A stretch of DNA of 64,000 nucleotides. It comes from an uncultured Prochlorococcus sp. (GTDB lineage: Bacteria > Cyanobacteriota > Cyanobacteriia > PCC-6307 > Cyanobiaceae). The position numbers were made by a program, and so were the translations under genes. Under the pieces are notes generated by a model that did not search any database, was not told where the DNA came from, and saw only the letters and a list, made by a program, of their open reading frames with translations. The first letter of the stretch is position 1. The number at the start of each line of letters is the position of its first letter. The stretch lies in the NCBI GenBank assembly GCA_902571335.1, contig CACGBT010000004.1:1-64000 (forward strand), written 5' to 3'. Of this stretch, positions 18,266 to 26,270 are shown piece by piece.

Positions 18266-18527
18266 GGAGAATAATCAAAATAAGTTAAAACAAATTATCG
18301 ATAATTTGTTATTGATAAATTTATTTACAGTGATTTTTTTTGCAATATTTTTTATCTTTGCAATCATCATGCAACTAAATGGCATATTTATTTTTATTAA
18401 TTTTATTCAGATAGTTTGGAATCCTCTTGTAGTTCCATTGATAACAATTCTTATTATTGGTGCTTTACTAAACGGTATTAATTCTTGGTGGAGGCGTAAA
18501 TTGCTTTCTCAAGAAGAGGATATTTAA
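18258..18527 (+). CDS. Small two-helix membrane protein, unknown
   Basis: This 89-residue protein has two strong hydrophobic segments (about residues 18-48 and 52-72), a basic end to the second helix (NSWWRRK) and an acidic tail. It overlaps the LpxB-related gene by eight bases and its own 3' end overlaps the convergent SDR gene by 50 bases, the longest such overlap between annotated genes here. Translational coupling suggests it works with, or anchors, the glycosyltransferase-like protein. I do not recognise a family. Confidence 0.6.
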   Translation: MAKENNQNKLKQIIDNLLLINLFTVIFFAIFFIFAIIMQLNGIFIFINFIQIVWNPLVVPLITILIIGALLNGINSWWRRKLLSQEEDI

Positions 18528-19404
18528 AACTATAATTTTTGAGTTTACTGCTTATTACTTTTTGTCCTTCTAATACAACTTTTGCTCCATCTCCTAACAA
18601 TATTTTTAAAACCGCTCCAGGCACTGGCAGTAAATTAGGTCTATTCAGACATTTGCCTAAAGTCTGAGAAAAGTCTCTCATTAATACTGGATTTGGTGCA
18701 ACAGCATTAAATGCTCCCGAATACTTTTTATCAACTAATGCTTGAGTAATTAATGCACATAAATCAGTTCTATGAATCCAACTCATCCATTGCTTACCAT
18801 CTCCAATTGGTCCACCTAATCCAACTTTAAAGATAGGAAGCATTTTTCCTAATGCTCCTCCATCTGCCTCGAGAACAATTCCAATTCTAAAAATAACTAA
18901 CCTTGAGAAAAATGGTTTTTCAGCAGCGACCGCTTCCCATTTTTTGCAAAGATTAGCTAAAAAGTCAGTTCCTCCAATGCTATTTTCAGTGAATTCGCCA
19001 GATAAACTTGTACCGTAAAAACCTATTGCTGATCCATTTATAATAACTTTTGGGTTGATTTTTAGATTTTTAAGGGTCTTCATCATAAATTTTGTGGTGT
19101 TAATACGACTATTTTCAATCTCCTGTTTTTGTGCAGCAGTCCATTTTTTTTCTGCTATGGGTTCTCCCATCAAGTTAATAATTCCATCTGTTTCTCTTAA
19201 AATATTTAGAAAATTTTCGTTACTCCAGTTTTTTTCTTTTGATAAATCTATTTGCAAAAATTTAAACTTATTGAAATCTAAATCAACCTTTAATTTACTT
19301 ATGGGTTTTCTACTTAAAATGTATATTTCGTGATTTTCATTGAGAAGTGTTGGTACTAATTCTTTACCAACAAATCCAGTGCAGCCAAGTAGTAAAAGAC
19401 GCAT
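18478..19404 (-). CDS. TIGR01777-type NAD-dependent epimerase (SDR39U1/YfcH-like)
   Basis: This extended short-chain dehydrogenase has 308 residues, with the nucleotide-binding motif GCTGFVGKEL at the N-terminus. It has the family blocks GIINLMGEPIAEKKWTAAQK, NGSAIGFYGT and the C-terminal FSQTLGKCLNRPNLLPVPG. The SDR39U1/YfcH group is widespread, and its reaction is unknown; the plastid homologue GC1/SulA is linked to division-site control. The cytosolic oxidoreductase call is safe; a division role here is only a possibility. Confidence 0.87.
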   Translation of the reverse strand: MRLLLLGCTGFVGKELVPTLLNENHEIYILSRKPISKLKVDLDFNKFKFLQIDLSKEKNWSNENFLNILRETDGIINLMGEPIAEKKWTAAQKQEIENSRINTTKFMMKTLKNLKINPKVIINGSAIGFYGTSLSGEFTENSIGGTDFLANLCKKWEAVAAEKPFFSRLVIFRIGIVLEADGGALGKMLPIFKVGLGGPIGDGKQWMSWIHRTDLCALITQALVDKKYSGAFNAVAPNPVLMRDFSQTLGKCLNRPNLLPVPGAVLKILLGDGAKVVLEGQKVISSKLKNYSFKYPLLEKAIYASTKN

Positions 19405-19507
19405 ATCATAAAGATGTTAATCATTTAAGGCTATTAAATTTTTAAGACGTTTGTAATTATTTTTCCGGTATAAATTTTTTTTTCAATATTTTTCAAACAA
19501 GTTTTTG

Positions 19508-19513
19508 TATAAT
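19508..19513 (+). promoter_or_regulatory. Probable -10 box for ndhO
   Basis: TATAAT lies 29 bases before the ndhO ATG in a 138-base divergent intergenic region. No good -35 element is visible upstream, as is common in these AT-rich genomes. Only the hexamer is direct evidence. Confidence 0.4.
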
Positions 19514-19542
19514 AAGTTTCAAAGAACTTTCTTGAATTTATT

Positions 19543-19779
19543 ATGACAGATTCTATTCCAAAGAAACCTCTCAAGAAAGGAAGCTTAGTTTTTGTCGATA
19601 AAGAAAATTATTTAAAAAGTATCGAAGCGTTAGCCAGTGATAATGATCTACCTCATTATGTCTTTGAAGGTCCCGGAGAGATTCTTTCAGTCAAAGAAGA
19701 ATATGCTCAGGTTCGATGGAGACGACCTGTTCCAGATGTTTGGTTGAAATTAGATCAACTTAAAGAATATACACAGTAA
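19543..19779 (+). CDS. ndhO: NDH-1 subunit O
   Basis: NdhO is a small oxygenic-photosynthesis-specific subunit of the hydrophilic arm of cyanobacterial NDH-1 (plastoquinone reductase). The 78-residue sequence has the expected KKGSLVFVDKENYLKSIEA opening and the VRWRRPVPDVWLKLDQLKEY ending of the family. It stands alone between the divergent SDR gene and the convergent J-domain gene. Confidence 0.92.
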   Translation: MTDSIPKKPLKKGSLVFVDKENYLKSIEALASDNDLPHYVFEGPGEILSVKEEYAQVRWRRPVPDVWLKLDQLKEYTQ

Positions 19780-19789
19780 ATTTTTATAT

Positions 19790-20467
19790 CTAAAAGTTTT
19801 TATTTTTTTTATCTATAGATATCTTAGATTGGATTCTTTTTGCTTCTTTAATCATTTCTTTACCATCAAATAAGTAATCATCTACATAGCCTTGTGTATA
19901 TCTATCAAATTCTGATAGTGCATCTTTAACTTGTGAAAAACAATGATAAAGATCGAGGCCTAGAGCTGAAATAGACTTTGGAACTATTTTTTTATTATAA
20001 ATTTTTTCTACTTTTTCTATTTTTTTTTGTGAGAGACTTATATAACTGCAAAAATTTTCCATTAGTTGGTCATCATATGGATCAGCAGATAGATCTTTTA
20101 TTTCATTGTTCAAAGGTTTAATTATTTGGCTAATTAATCTATTGGTTGGGGTGTAAATTTCTTTAAACCATGCTTCAACTTCTTTGTCTTTAATTGAAGA
20201 ATTATATTTTTTTGAATTAATTTTCTCTTCCCAATTTTCATTTAATGAATTAAATGATGAGCTGGAAGAGAACAAATTTTTGTCATATTGTTCTTTTTTT
20301 ATAGGGTCATTTAGAGTCTCCCAGGCATTTTGTATTGCAAGAAATCGTTCTTTTTCTCCCCCTGCATCAGGATGATGTTGCTTAACTAAAGAACGATATG
20401 AAGATTTAATTTCACTTTTGGTTGCATTTTGTTTGAGACCTAATTCTTCATATAAATTTTTTTCCAT
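19790..20467 (-). CDS. J-domain protein with unknown C-terminal region
   Basis: Residues 3-65 are a DnaJ J domain with the essential HPD tripeptide (H32-P33-D34) and the LGLKQNATKSEIKSSYRSL helix. The remaining 160 residues lack the Gly/Phe, zinc-finger and substrate domains of DnaJ and are mostly charged helices. It is therefore a specialised DnaK partner that probably brings Hsp70 to one client. It ends 10 bases from the convergent ndhO and starts 16 bases after cysK, with which it may be co-transcribed. Confidence 0.85.
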   Translation of the reverse strand: MEKNLYEELGLKQNATKSEIKSSYRSLVKQHHPDAGGEKERFLAIQNAWETLNDPIKKEQYDKNLFSSSSSFNSLNENWEEKINSKKYNSSIKDKEVEAWFKEIYTPTNRLISQIIKPLNNEIKDLSADPYDDQLMENFCSYISLSQKKIEKVEKIYNKKIVPKSISALGLDLYHCFSQVKDALSEFDRYTQGYVDDYLFDGKEMIKEAKRIQSKISIDKKNKNF

Positions 20468-20483
20468 TTTTATAAATTAGGTA

Positions 20484-21452
20484 TTAAAGATATCCATCTT
20501 GCCTTGCTTGAATTGAGGTATTCGATTCAAACATTGCGGTTGATAAATATCTTTCACCAAAACTTGGCAGAATTACTATCAATCTTTTATTTAAAAATTC
20601 TTTCCTTTTACCGATTTTGATTGTTGCTGCTACAGCTGCACCGCTGCTGATGCCAGATAAAAGACCTTCCAATCGAGCTAATAAACGCCCATAATAAAAT
20701 GCTTCATCGTCATCTATTTTTATAATTTCATCAATTAATTTTGTATTCAAGACTTTCGGTATGAAACCTGCTCCTATTCCTTGAATCGAATGAGATCCTG
20801 CTTTTTCTCCAGAAAGAACAGCACTTTTTTGGGGCTCTACAGCATAAATTTTGCAATTTGGATTAACTTTTTTCAAAAAACGCGCGCAACCAGTAATTGT
20901 TCCTCCTGTACCAACTCCTGTAACTAGTCCATCTAAATTTTTATTGGATTGGGCCCATATTTCTTGAGCCGTTGTTCTTTCATGAATATCTGGATTGGCA
21001 AAGTTCTCAAATTGGTTAAATTGATAGCTATTTGCGATGCCTGAAGACAACTCATTAGCTAAATCTAAAGCTCCTTTCATTCCTTCTTTCCCTGGCGATA
21101 GTTGTAATTCAGCTCCATATGCTCTTAACATTGCCCTTCTTTCAATACTCATGGTATCAGGCATAGTTAATATCAATTTATAGCCTTTTGCTGCAGCAAC
21201 CATGGCTAATGCGATGCCAGTATTACCACTTGTCGCTTCAATTAATGTTGTTTTATCGGGCGTTATCAATCCTTCTTCTTCAGCTTTACATAGCATTGAA
21301 TAAGCGATGCGATCCTTAACGGACGCTGATGGATTGAAACTTTCTAGTTTGGCTATTATTTCTGGATAACAATTAAAAAACTTTCTTATTCGATTTAATT
21401 TAACTAATGGGGTATTTCCAACTAGAGAAGTTATATCATTTGCTATTTCCAT
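20484..21452 (-). CDS. cysK: Cysteine synthase A (O-acetylserine sulfhydrylase)
   Basis: CysK makes L-cysteine from O-acetylserine and sulfide with pyridoxal phosphate. The 322-residue protein carries VGNTPLVKLNRI, the PLP lysine in PSASVKDRIA (K46), the phosphate-loop TSGNTGIALA and the GTGGTITGCAR loop, ending with the SSGAAVAA region. The length is typical. With cysC (59695) it covers two steps of sulfate assimilation in the window. Confidence 0.94.
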   Translation of the reverse strand: MEIANDITSLVGNTPLVKLNRIRKFFNCYPEIIAKLESFNPSASVKDRIAYSMLCKAEEEGLITPDKTTLIEATSGNTGIALAMVAAAKGYKLILTMPDTMSIERRAMLRAYGAELQLSPGKEGMKGALDLANELSSGIANSYQFNQFENFANPDIHERTTAQEIWAQSNKNLDGLVTGVGTGGTITGCARFLKKVNPNCKIYAVEPQKSAVLSGEKAGSHSIQGIGAGFIPKVLNTKLIDEIIKIDDDEAFYYGRLLARLEGLLSGISSGAAVAATIKIGKRKEFLNKRLIVILPSFGERYLSTAMFESNTSIQARQDGYL

Positions 21453-21605
21453 AAAATGATTATTTAAATTGCAAAATAAATCTTTTATTCACATAATAAT
21501 TGTATTTGAAGATCTTTTATGTAATTTTCTCAAAAGATTTTAATTTAAATATCTTTGTGCATAAGAATATTTATTATTATAGTAGGAAGTTTTTTTATAG
21601 TGATT

Positions 21606-21878
21606 ATGTATTCGCTCGAACTAAGTCTGAGATATTCACCTTTTCCACTGTCAATTCAGAAAAAAGAATTTGCAGATGTTAAACGAATTTATGATGAAAT
21701 TAAAACTTCTATGAATGACACTTTAGAATCCTCAAACTTGATTGAATTAAGTTGTGACAAAGTGCAAGATAAATTGATTGCTGTAAGAGCCAAAGAAATT
21801 ATTTCTGTGCAAATATATGAAAAATCGTCAGTAGCAGGAGGAGCTAAAAGACCAGGATTTTCTCTCAATATAGATTAA
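21606..21878 (+). CDS. UPF0367 family protein
   Basis: This 90-residue conserved picocyanobacterial protein starts MYSLELSLRYSPFPLSIQKK and ends in a Gly/Lys/Pro-rich tail, the pattern of UPF0367. I chose the ATG at 21606; an upstream in-frame start would add 17 hydrophobic residues that the family does not have. Function is unknown. It is eight bases upstream of the ABC ATPase gene, so the two are likely co-transcribed. Confidence 0.75.
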   Translation: MYSLELSLRYSPFPLSIQKKEFADVKRIYDEIKTSMNDTLESSNLIELSCDKVQDKLIAVRAKEIISVQIYEKSSVAGGAKRPGFSLNID

Positions 21879-21886
21879 TAGAATTA

Positions 21887-22561
21887 ATGCTGGAATCTAT
21901 TGAAAATGAAATTCCTCATGTTCATTTCAAAGACGTCACTTTTTCATATCCTGGAAAAAAAGAAAATTTAATTTTTAAATGTAATTTCTCTATAACAAAA
22001 CCTGGATTTTGGATGGTCGTAGGTAAAAACGGGAGTGGAAAAAGTACCCTTTTAAAATTAATAAATGGAATAATTAAACCTAAATATGGAATCATCAATT
22101 CTAAAGCGAATATAGGGATGGTATTTCAAAACCCTGATCATCAAATATTGATGCCAAATTGCAGGAGTGAGCTGCTAATTAACATTAACCAAAATATAAG
22201 TGATTATGAAATTAATAAAAAAATTGAATATGTTCTTTATCAGGTTGGATTAACTGGGTTTGAAAAAAGGCCAATTCATACTTTAAGCGGTGGACAAAAA
22301 CAACGCTTAACTATTGCATGCGCTCTCATTAGTAATAGTAATTTTATACTTTTGGACGAGCCCACAGCGTTACTTGATCAACCCAGTCAATTAAAGGTTT
22401 TAAATACTATTAAAAATCTTACAAATGACAATAAAAAATCTTTGTCCGCTTTGTGGATTACTCATCGTTATGAAGAATTAATTTATGCTGATTCTGTAGC
22501 AGAGTTGAAAAATGGTTTTTTATCTAGCTGGCAAGAACCATCAAAATTTAGATATAATTAA
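21887..22561 (+). CDS. ABC transporter ATP-binding protein (ECF/CbiO-like), orphan
   Basis: The 224-residue ATPase has every nucleotide-binding motif: Walker A GKNGSGKST, Q-loop VFQNPDHQI, signature LSGGQKQR, Walker B FILLDEPTALLD and switch His in WITHRYEEL. The sequence type, with FQNPDHQI in particular, resembles the energy-coupling ATPases of cobalt, nickel or vitamin importers. No permease or substrate-binding gene is adjacent, so it must pair with membrane partners elsewhere. Only the UPF0367 gene sits with it. Confidence 0.88.
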   Translation: MLESIENEIPHVHFKDVTFSYPGKKENLIFKCNFSITKPGFWMVVGKNGSGKSTLLKLINGIIKPKYGIINSKANIGMVFQNPDHQILMPNCRSELLININQNISDYEINKKIEYVLYQVGLTGFEKRPIHTLSGGQKQRLTIACALISNSNFILLDEPTALLDQPSQLKVLNTIKNLTNDNKKSLSALWITHRYEELIYADSVAELKNGFLSSWQEPSKFRYN

Positions 22562-22610
22562 ATCTTCTACTTGTCATAAGGCACTTTAAAGAGTTAAATT
22601 CATCATATAT

Positions 22611-22682
<72 letters not shown>

Positions 22683-22706
22683 TCTTAAAGTCTCGAAAAG
22701 TAATGC

Positions 22707-22733
22707 AAAGTCACTTTCTGGGTGACTTTTTTT
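22707..22733 (+). terminator. Rho-independent terminator after tRNA-Asn
   Basis: A perfect 8-bp stem AAAGTCAC / GTGACTTT (22707-22714 and 22722-22729) encloses a 7-base loop and is followed by a T-run to 22733. It lies 24 bases after the tRNA and is the clearest intrinsic terminator in the window. Confidence 0.85.
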
Positions 22734-22909
22734 CTATGACTACCTTCTCAATGAAAAATGTCTTGATGTATAATGACATTATAGTGAAATTCTATTCGTC
22801 CAGTATTTGTCTTGTAAGTCATCAAAATATTCGTCAATTTTCTTATTTCTCGGACCTCTTTTTTGCTAAAAAGCGGATAGTTGAATATAAGATCTAAAAT
22901 TTTTATTTG

Positions 22910-22934
22910 TTATTAAGAATAGTAAATAGAACAA
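22910..22934. repeat. Direct repeat copy 1 (near tRNA-Asn)
   Basis: The core AGTAAATAGAACAA is at 22921-22934, preceded by TTATTAAGAA at 22910-22919. The same core recurs at 23000-23013, and TTATTAAGAA plus AGTAAATAGAA recurs at 23684-23706 with only a one-base spacer difference. The three copies lie between tRNA-Asn and rpaA. Confidence 0.6.
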
Positions 22935-22950
22935 AAATAATTTATCAATT

Positions 22951-22988
22951 AAATTTTTTTTACTAAGTTTTTAAAGTAAAAAAAATTT
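22951..22988. repeat. Perfect 14-bp inverted repeat
   Basis: Arms 22951-22964 (AAATTTTTTTTACT) and 22975-22988 (its exact reverse complement) enclose a 10-base loop. In a transcript from either strand this would fold into a stable AT-rich hairpin; both arms contain an 8-base homopolymer. It sits midway between two copies of the 14-base direct repeat. Confidence 0.65.
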
Positions 22989-22999
22989 GTTTTTAGAAC

Positions 23000-23013
23000 A
23001 GTAAATAGAACAA
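23000..23013. repeat. Direct repeat copy 2
   Basis: Exact second copy of AGTAAATAGAACAA, 79 bases after copy 1, on the other side of the 22951-22988 inverted repeat. Confidence 0.6.
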
Positions 23014-23054
23014 TTATCAAACTCTCTGCATAAATAAAAAAATACATTCTTTAA

Positions 23055-23079
23055 TTGATTTTACGTACTATAAAATCAA
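23055..23079. other. Perfect 9-bp hairpin downstream of the small unknown gene
   Basis: Arms TTGATTTTA (23055-23063) and TAAAATCAA (23071-23079) enclose a 7-base loop. On the minus strand it follows the stop of the gene at 23127 by about 50 bases, so it could mark the end of that transcript, but no clean U-run follows. Confidence 0.4.
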
Positions 23080-23126
23080 GATATACTTTGTTTTTGAATG
23101 CTAAAAATAACATCTTCAAGGTAATT

Positions 23127-23486
23127 CTAGTCATCCCACATATCCGTTTTCCCTTTATCTAACTTATTCCTATCAAGTAATTCCATTCTTTGTTTCTGAG
23201 GATCTATTTCTGTTTCAAGAACGTTCTTATCGTCAATGTATTTCGTTTGTATTTCTAAGATAATTATTTCAAATTTTTCTCCAAAAAAATCTGACATTTC
23301 TTTCCATGCTTCCATTTCCTCTTCTTTGCCAATAGTATCATTTATCTGATGAGAAATAATTTCTAATACATATTCTTTAAGTTCTTGATGACTCATCGAT
23401 TCAACTTTTTTTTGAATGTAAAGTTTTTTAAGATTTTCTAGTTGTTTTTTTGATAAATCAGAATAGATAATAGATTTCTTTTTCAT
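23127..23486 (-). CDS. Small unknown protein, resembling phage/picocyanobacterial DUF7326
   Basis: This 119-residue, highly charged, soluble protein opens with a helical segment (LSKKQLENLKKLYIQKKVES, then MSHQELKEYVLEII). Its middle is rich in Glu, with KEEEMEAWKEMSDFFG, and its tail is polar, ending MWDD. The opening pattern reminds me of DUF7326, small proteins in cyanophages and picocyanobacteria; that is recollection, not a search result. It is isolated by about 400 bases on each side, lies between repeats and near a tRNA, and has no catalytic motif. Function is unknown. Confidence 0.6.
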   Translation of the reverse strand: MKKKSIIYSDLSKKQLENLKKLYIQKKVESMSHQELKEYVLEIISHQINDTIGKEEEMEAWKEMSDFFGEKFEIIILEIQTKYIDDKNVLETEIDPQKQRMELLDRNKLDKGKTDMWDD

Positions 23487-23611
23487 AGATACTTAGATTT
23501 TTTAATATAAACAAAATTATTAGATTAAACACTCAGAAGAAATCAAAAATTTTAAACTAAGTTCAATCATTGAAAAGAAAACTGAGAATCACCACTTAAT
23601 TTTATTTTTAG

Positions 23612-23640
23612 ATCCTTTACAAAGGCAATTTGTAAGGGAT
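23612..23640. other. 12-bp stem-loop in noncoding DNA
   Basis: Arms ATCCTTTACAAA (23612-23623) and TTTGTAAGGGAT (23629-23640) pair over 12 positions with one G-U wobble in the plus-strand RNA, with loop GGCAA. No long U-run follows on either strand, so it is not a standard terminator. A structured RNA element is possible. Confidence 0.5.
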
Positions 23641-23683
23641 ATTCTTTCAAATTTAAACATTATTTTTTCTAATATCTCTAAAA

Positions 23684-23706
23684 TTATTAAGAAAAAGTAA
23701 ATAGAA
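23684..23706. repeat. Direct repeat copy 3
   Basis: TTATTAAGAA, then AA, then AGTAAATAGAA. It matches copy 1 (22910-22931) except for the spacer (AA for T). Copies 1 and 3 are about 775 bases apart and enclose the small unknown gene. Confidence 0.5.
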
Positions 23707-23888
23707 TCGAAAGAAATTGTAAAATTTAAACATTTTAAAAATTATAAATTTCTGTTTAATCCATTGCTGTAATTGAGTTATTAGATAAATCTTATTGATA
23801 AAATTGTTTACACTAATTCAGCAATGTTTATAAATTCTTGAGAGAATCATAATACCAAAACTTAATCTTAATTTAATAGTTTATAAAT

Positions 23889-24671
23889 ATGAAAATTTCA
23901 ATCCTTTTAATTGAAGATGATCGTGATATGCGTGATTTGGTGGCCAGGCATTTAGAACATTCTGGTTTCGATGTCCAAAAAGCTGAAGATGGAATAAAAG
24001 GACAAGCACTAGCTCTTCAATATTCACCAGATTTAATACTCTTAGATTTAATGCTTCCAAGTGTTGATGGGCTAACTTTATGCCAGCGATTAAGAAGAGA
24101 TGAAAGAACATCAAATATACCAATTTTGATGATAACTGCATTAGGCGGCTTGAAAGATAAAGTTACTGGGTTTAATTCTGGCGCAGATGATTACATTACT
24201 AAACCTTTCGATTTAGAAGAATTACATGTACGGATAAAAGCTTTATTAAGAAGAACCAACAGAGCACAATTGAATTCTAGTAATCAGCAAGAAATATTAA
24301 ATTATGGCCCTCTAACTCTTGTTCCTGAAAGATTTGAAGCTATCTGGTTTGAATCTCCTGTTAGATTAACTCATCTTGAATTTGAACTACTTCATTGTCT
24401 TTTGCAAAGGCATGGTCAAACTGTATCGCCAGCATTAATTCTTAAAGAAGTATGGGGATATGAACCTGATGATGATATTGAGACAATCAGAGTTCATATT
24501 AGGCATTTACGCACCAAACTTGAACCCGATCCACGTAAGCCTATATATATAAAAACTGTATATGGTGCTGGATATTGCCTTGAGTTACCTATTGGTTCTC
24601 AAGTTGAAACTGCTAGGCAAGAGTTTATTGAAGCAAGAAATCCTAATTTGATAAATTCTGCACTTGATTAA
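23889..24671 (+). CDS. rpaA: Response regulator RpaA (OmpR family)
   Basis: The 260-residue protein has a receiver domain (phospho-acceptor D53, acidic E9, D10 and D11) and an OmpR/PhoB winged helix. The near-invariant RpaA stretches are present: [58 protein letters not shown] and [14 protein letters not shown]. In Synechococcus RpaA is the master circadian output regulator, phosphorylated by SasA and dephosphorylated by CikA; in Prochlorococcus it is expected to drive diel transcription. It is preceded by a sparse region and ends one base from the convergent holB stop. Confidence 0.9.
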   Translation: MKISILLIEDDRDMRDLVARHLEHSGFDVQKAEDGIKGQALALQYSPDLILLDLMLPSVDGLTLCQRLRRDERTSNIPILMITALGGLKDKVTGFNSGADDYITKPFDLEELHVRIKALLRRTNRAQLNSSNQQEILNYGPLTLVPERFEAIWFESPVRLTHLEFELLHCLLQRHGQTVSPALILKEVWGYEPDDDIETIRVHIRHLRTKLEPDPRKPIYIKTVYGAGYCLELPIGSQVETARQEFIEARNPNLINSALD

Positions 24672-24672
24672 A

Positions 24673-25635
24673 TCATATATCTTCTAACGAGATTTTCAAA
24701 AAAATTATTTCCCATGCCAACCTCGGTTGAATGTTTTTTCTTAAGAGATATTTTAATTTTTCGAGTTTCTTAACTAGATCGATATTTTTTGTCTTTCTCC
24801 ACCAAATGGTTTGAATGAAATTTACTAAACAAATCTGTTGATAAATTTCTAGTTTTTCACTTATTAGTTTAGAAATTTCTAATATTTCCAGATAATCTTT
24901 TATTGGATAAACTAATTTACTGATGATTTCATCTGAAAAATCATTCCAAATCTCAATATTTTTCAATAATTGATCTGGAGATCCGTTTGCAGAGTGAATT
25001 AAATCTTCAAAATTTATTTTTTTATTAATATTTAATTTAGAAGTATCTAAATAACCTTTCAAAAAAGACTTTATTTGTTCACTAGAAAAGGATTTAAATC
25101 TGACGATTTGACATCTTGATATGATCGTATCTAAGAGAAGTTTTAATTTAGATGTCAGTAAAATAAAAATGCCGTTACTTGGTTCTTCTAGAGTTTTTAG
25201 AAGGCAATTTGAGGCTGCTTCGTTTAAGAGGTGTGCATCAATAATTAAAACAATTTTTTTTTCTGAGTTTATTGATTTTTGACTAAGAAAAGTTTTGATA
25301 TTACGTACTTGTGCAATCTTTATAATTTCAGATCCACTTTTTATGCTTTTTTCAAGATTGGAACTTCTTGGACTTTTAGTTGCCAAAAGAGAATCAGGTT
25401 CAATAATTAAAAAATCAGGATGGTTATTGTTTGTAATTTTCTCTTCAATATTATCGCTTGGCGAAGACTGTTTGAAAATCTCTTTTATAAATTGAAGAGC
25501 AGTTTGCTTTTTTCCTACTCCTTCAGCTCCATAAAATATATAACCATTAGCAAATGATTTGTTTTTAATTATGTTGTTTAGACAGGTATTGACTTCTTCA
25601 TTCAAGAAAAAATTATTTTTTTTAACCTCAATCAT
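24673..25635 (-). CDS. holB: DNA polymerase III delta' subunit (clamp loader)
   Basis: The 320-residue AAA+ protein has a Walker-A-like [12 protein letters not shown], the [20 protein letters not shown] helix and the SRC-like motif in [11 protein letters not shown], as in clamp-loader delta'. It helps load the beta clamp at replication forks. Its ATG overlaps the tmk stop by four bases, the common tmk-holB arrangement. The C-terminal domain is divergent, as usual for this subunit. Confidence 0.88.
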   Translation of the reverse strand: MIEVKKNNFFLNEEVNTCLNNIIKNKSFANGYIFYGAEGVGKKQTALQFIKEIFKQSSPSDNIEEKITNNNHPDFLIIEPDSLLATKSPRSSNLEKSIKSGSEIIKIAQVRNIKTFLSQKSINSEKKIVLIIDAHLLNEAASNCLLKTLEEPSNGIFILLTSKLKLLLDTIISRCQIVRFKSFSSEQIKSFLKGYLDTSKLNINKKINFEDLIHSANGSPDQLLKNIEIWNDFSDEIISKLVYPIKDYLEILEISKLISEKLEIYQQICLVNFIQTIWWRKTKNIDLVKKLEKLKYLLRKNIQPRLAWEIIFLKISLEDI

Positions 25636-26270
25636 TTGTTATTAGAAAAATTGTTCAGCAAAGTGTCTTTAATTTGATTAGATATAGTTTTAATATTTTG
25701 TGAGGCAGATATCACTTTCCAGTTTTTTTGTTTAGCAATGAGTTTGAATCCTTCATTTACTTTTTCTAAAAATCTAATGCCTTCTGATTCTATTCTATCT
25801 GGAATTTGATTTTTTCTTCGTAATATACTCTCTTCTGGAGAAATTTCTAAGAAGAAAGTGAGATCAGGACATTCTCCCTGACACACAATAGATTCAATAT
25901 TTTTAATTATTTCTAAATTTATATTTCTTCCATAACCTTGATAAGCAAGGGTGGAGTCGGAAAATCTGTCACTTATTACCCAATCATTGTTATTTAATGC
26001 AGGTGAAATAATTTTGGAAATGTGTTCAGCTCTATCCGCTGAATAAAGTAATAATTCCGCAAGAGATGAAGGCTTGTTATTTTCATTATTATCAAGAATC
26101 AGTCCTCTAAGTTTTTTGCCTAAAAGACTTCCTCCTGGCTCTCTAGTTGTGATTAATTTAGACCCTTTCTTCATTAGACCACTATTAGGTAGCCATTTAG
26201 ATAGTTCATCTATTTGGGTAGTTTTACCACATCCATCAATACCCTCAATAACGATAAATTTTCCTTTCAT
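25632..26270 (-). CDS. tmk: Thymidylate kinase
   Basis: Tmk phosphorylates dTMP to dTDP. The 212-residue protein has the P-loop [11 protein letters not shown], the [11 protein letters not shown] substrate loop, the DRF-type motif in [18 protein letters not shown] and a lid-like basic region. Its stop overlaps holB by four bases, and its start follows the copper ATPase stop directly (TAA then ATG at the 26270/26271 boundary), so the three genes may be one transcript. Confidence 0.93.
   Translation of the reverse strand: MKGKFIVIEGIDGCGKTTQIDELSKWLPNSGLMKKGSKLITTREPGGSLLGKKLRGLILDNNENNKPSSLAELLLYSADRAEHISKIISPALNNNDWVISDRFSDSTLAYQGYGRNINLEIIKNIESIVCQGECPDLTFFLEISPEESILRRKNQIPDRIESEGIRFLEKVNEGFKLIAKQKNWKVISASQNIKTISNQIKDTLLNNFSNNK

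Larger units (their letters stand above)
22734..23126. other. Sparse AT-rich intergenic segment
   Basis: About 390 bases with no supportable gene. It contains two copies of a 14-base repeat, a perfect 14-bp inverted repeat and a perfect 9-bp hairpin, each listed separately. A minus-strand frame is open from about 22914 to 22756 but has no ATG, GTG or good ribosome site, so I do not call it a gene. Confidence 0.6.
23487..23888. other. Intergenic segment upstream of rpaA
   Basis: About 400 bases without a supportable gene. It holds the 23612-23640 stem-loop, repeat copy 3 (23684-23706) and, in its last 100 bases, the presumed rpaA promoter. No strong -35/-10 pair is obvious to me. Confidence 0.55.

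Noticed and set aside
22756..22914. Minus-strand open stretch reading LFSKKEVREIRKLTNIL
   Set aside because: It looks protein-like but has no ATG, GTG or ribosome site and is short; possibly a remnant, not supportable as a gene.
23806..23831. GTTTAC and GTTTAT 20 bases apart upstream of rpaA as an RpaB HLR1 site
   Set aside because: HLR1 needs two close direct repeats with a short spacer; spacing and bases do not fit.
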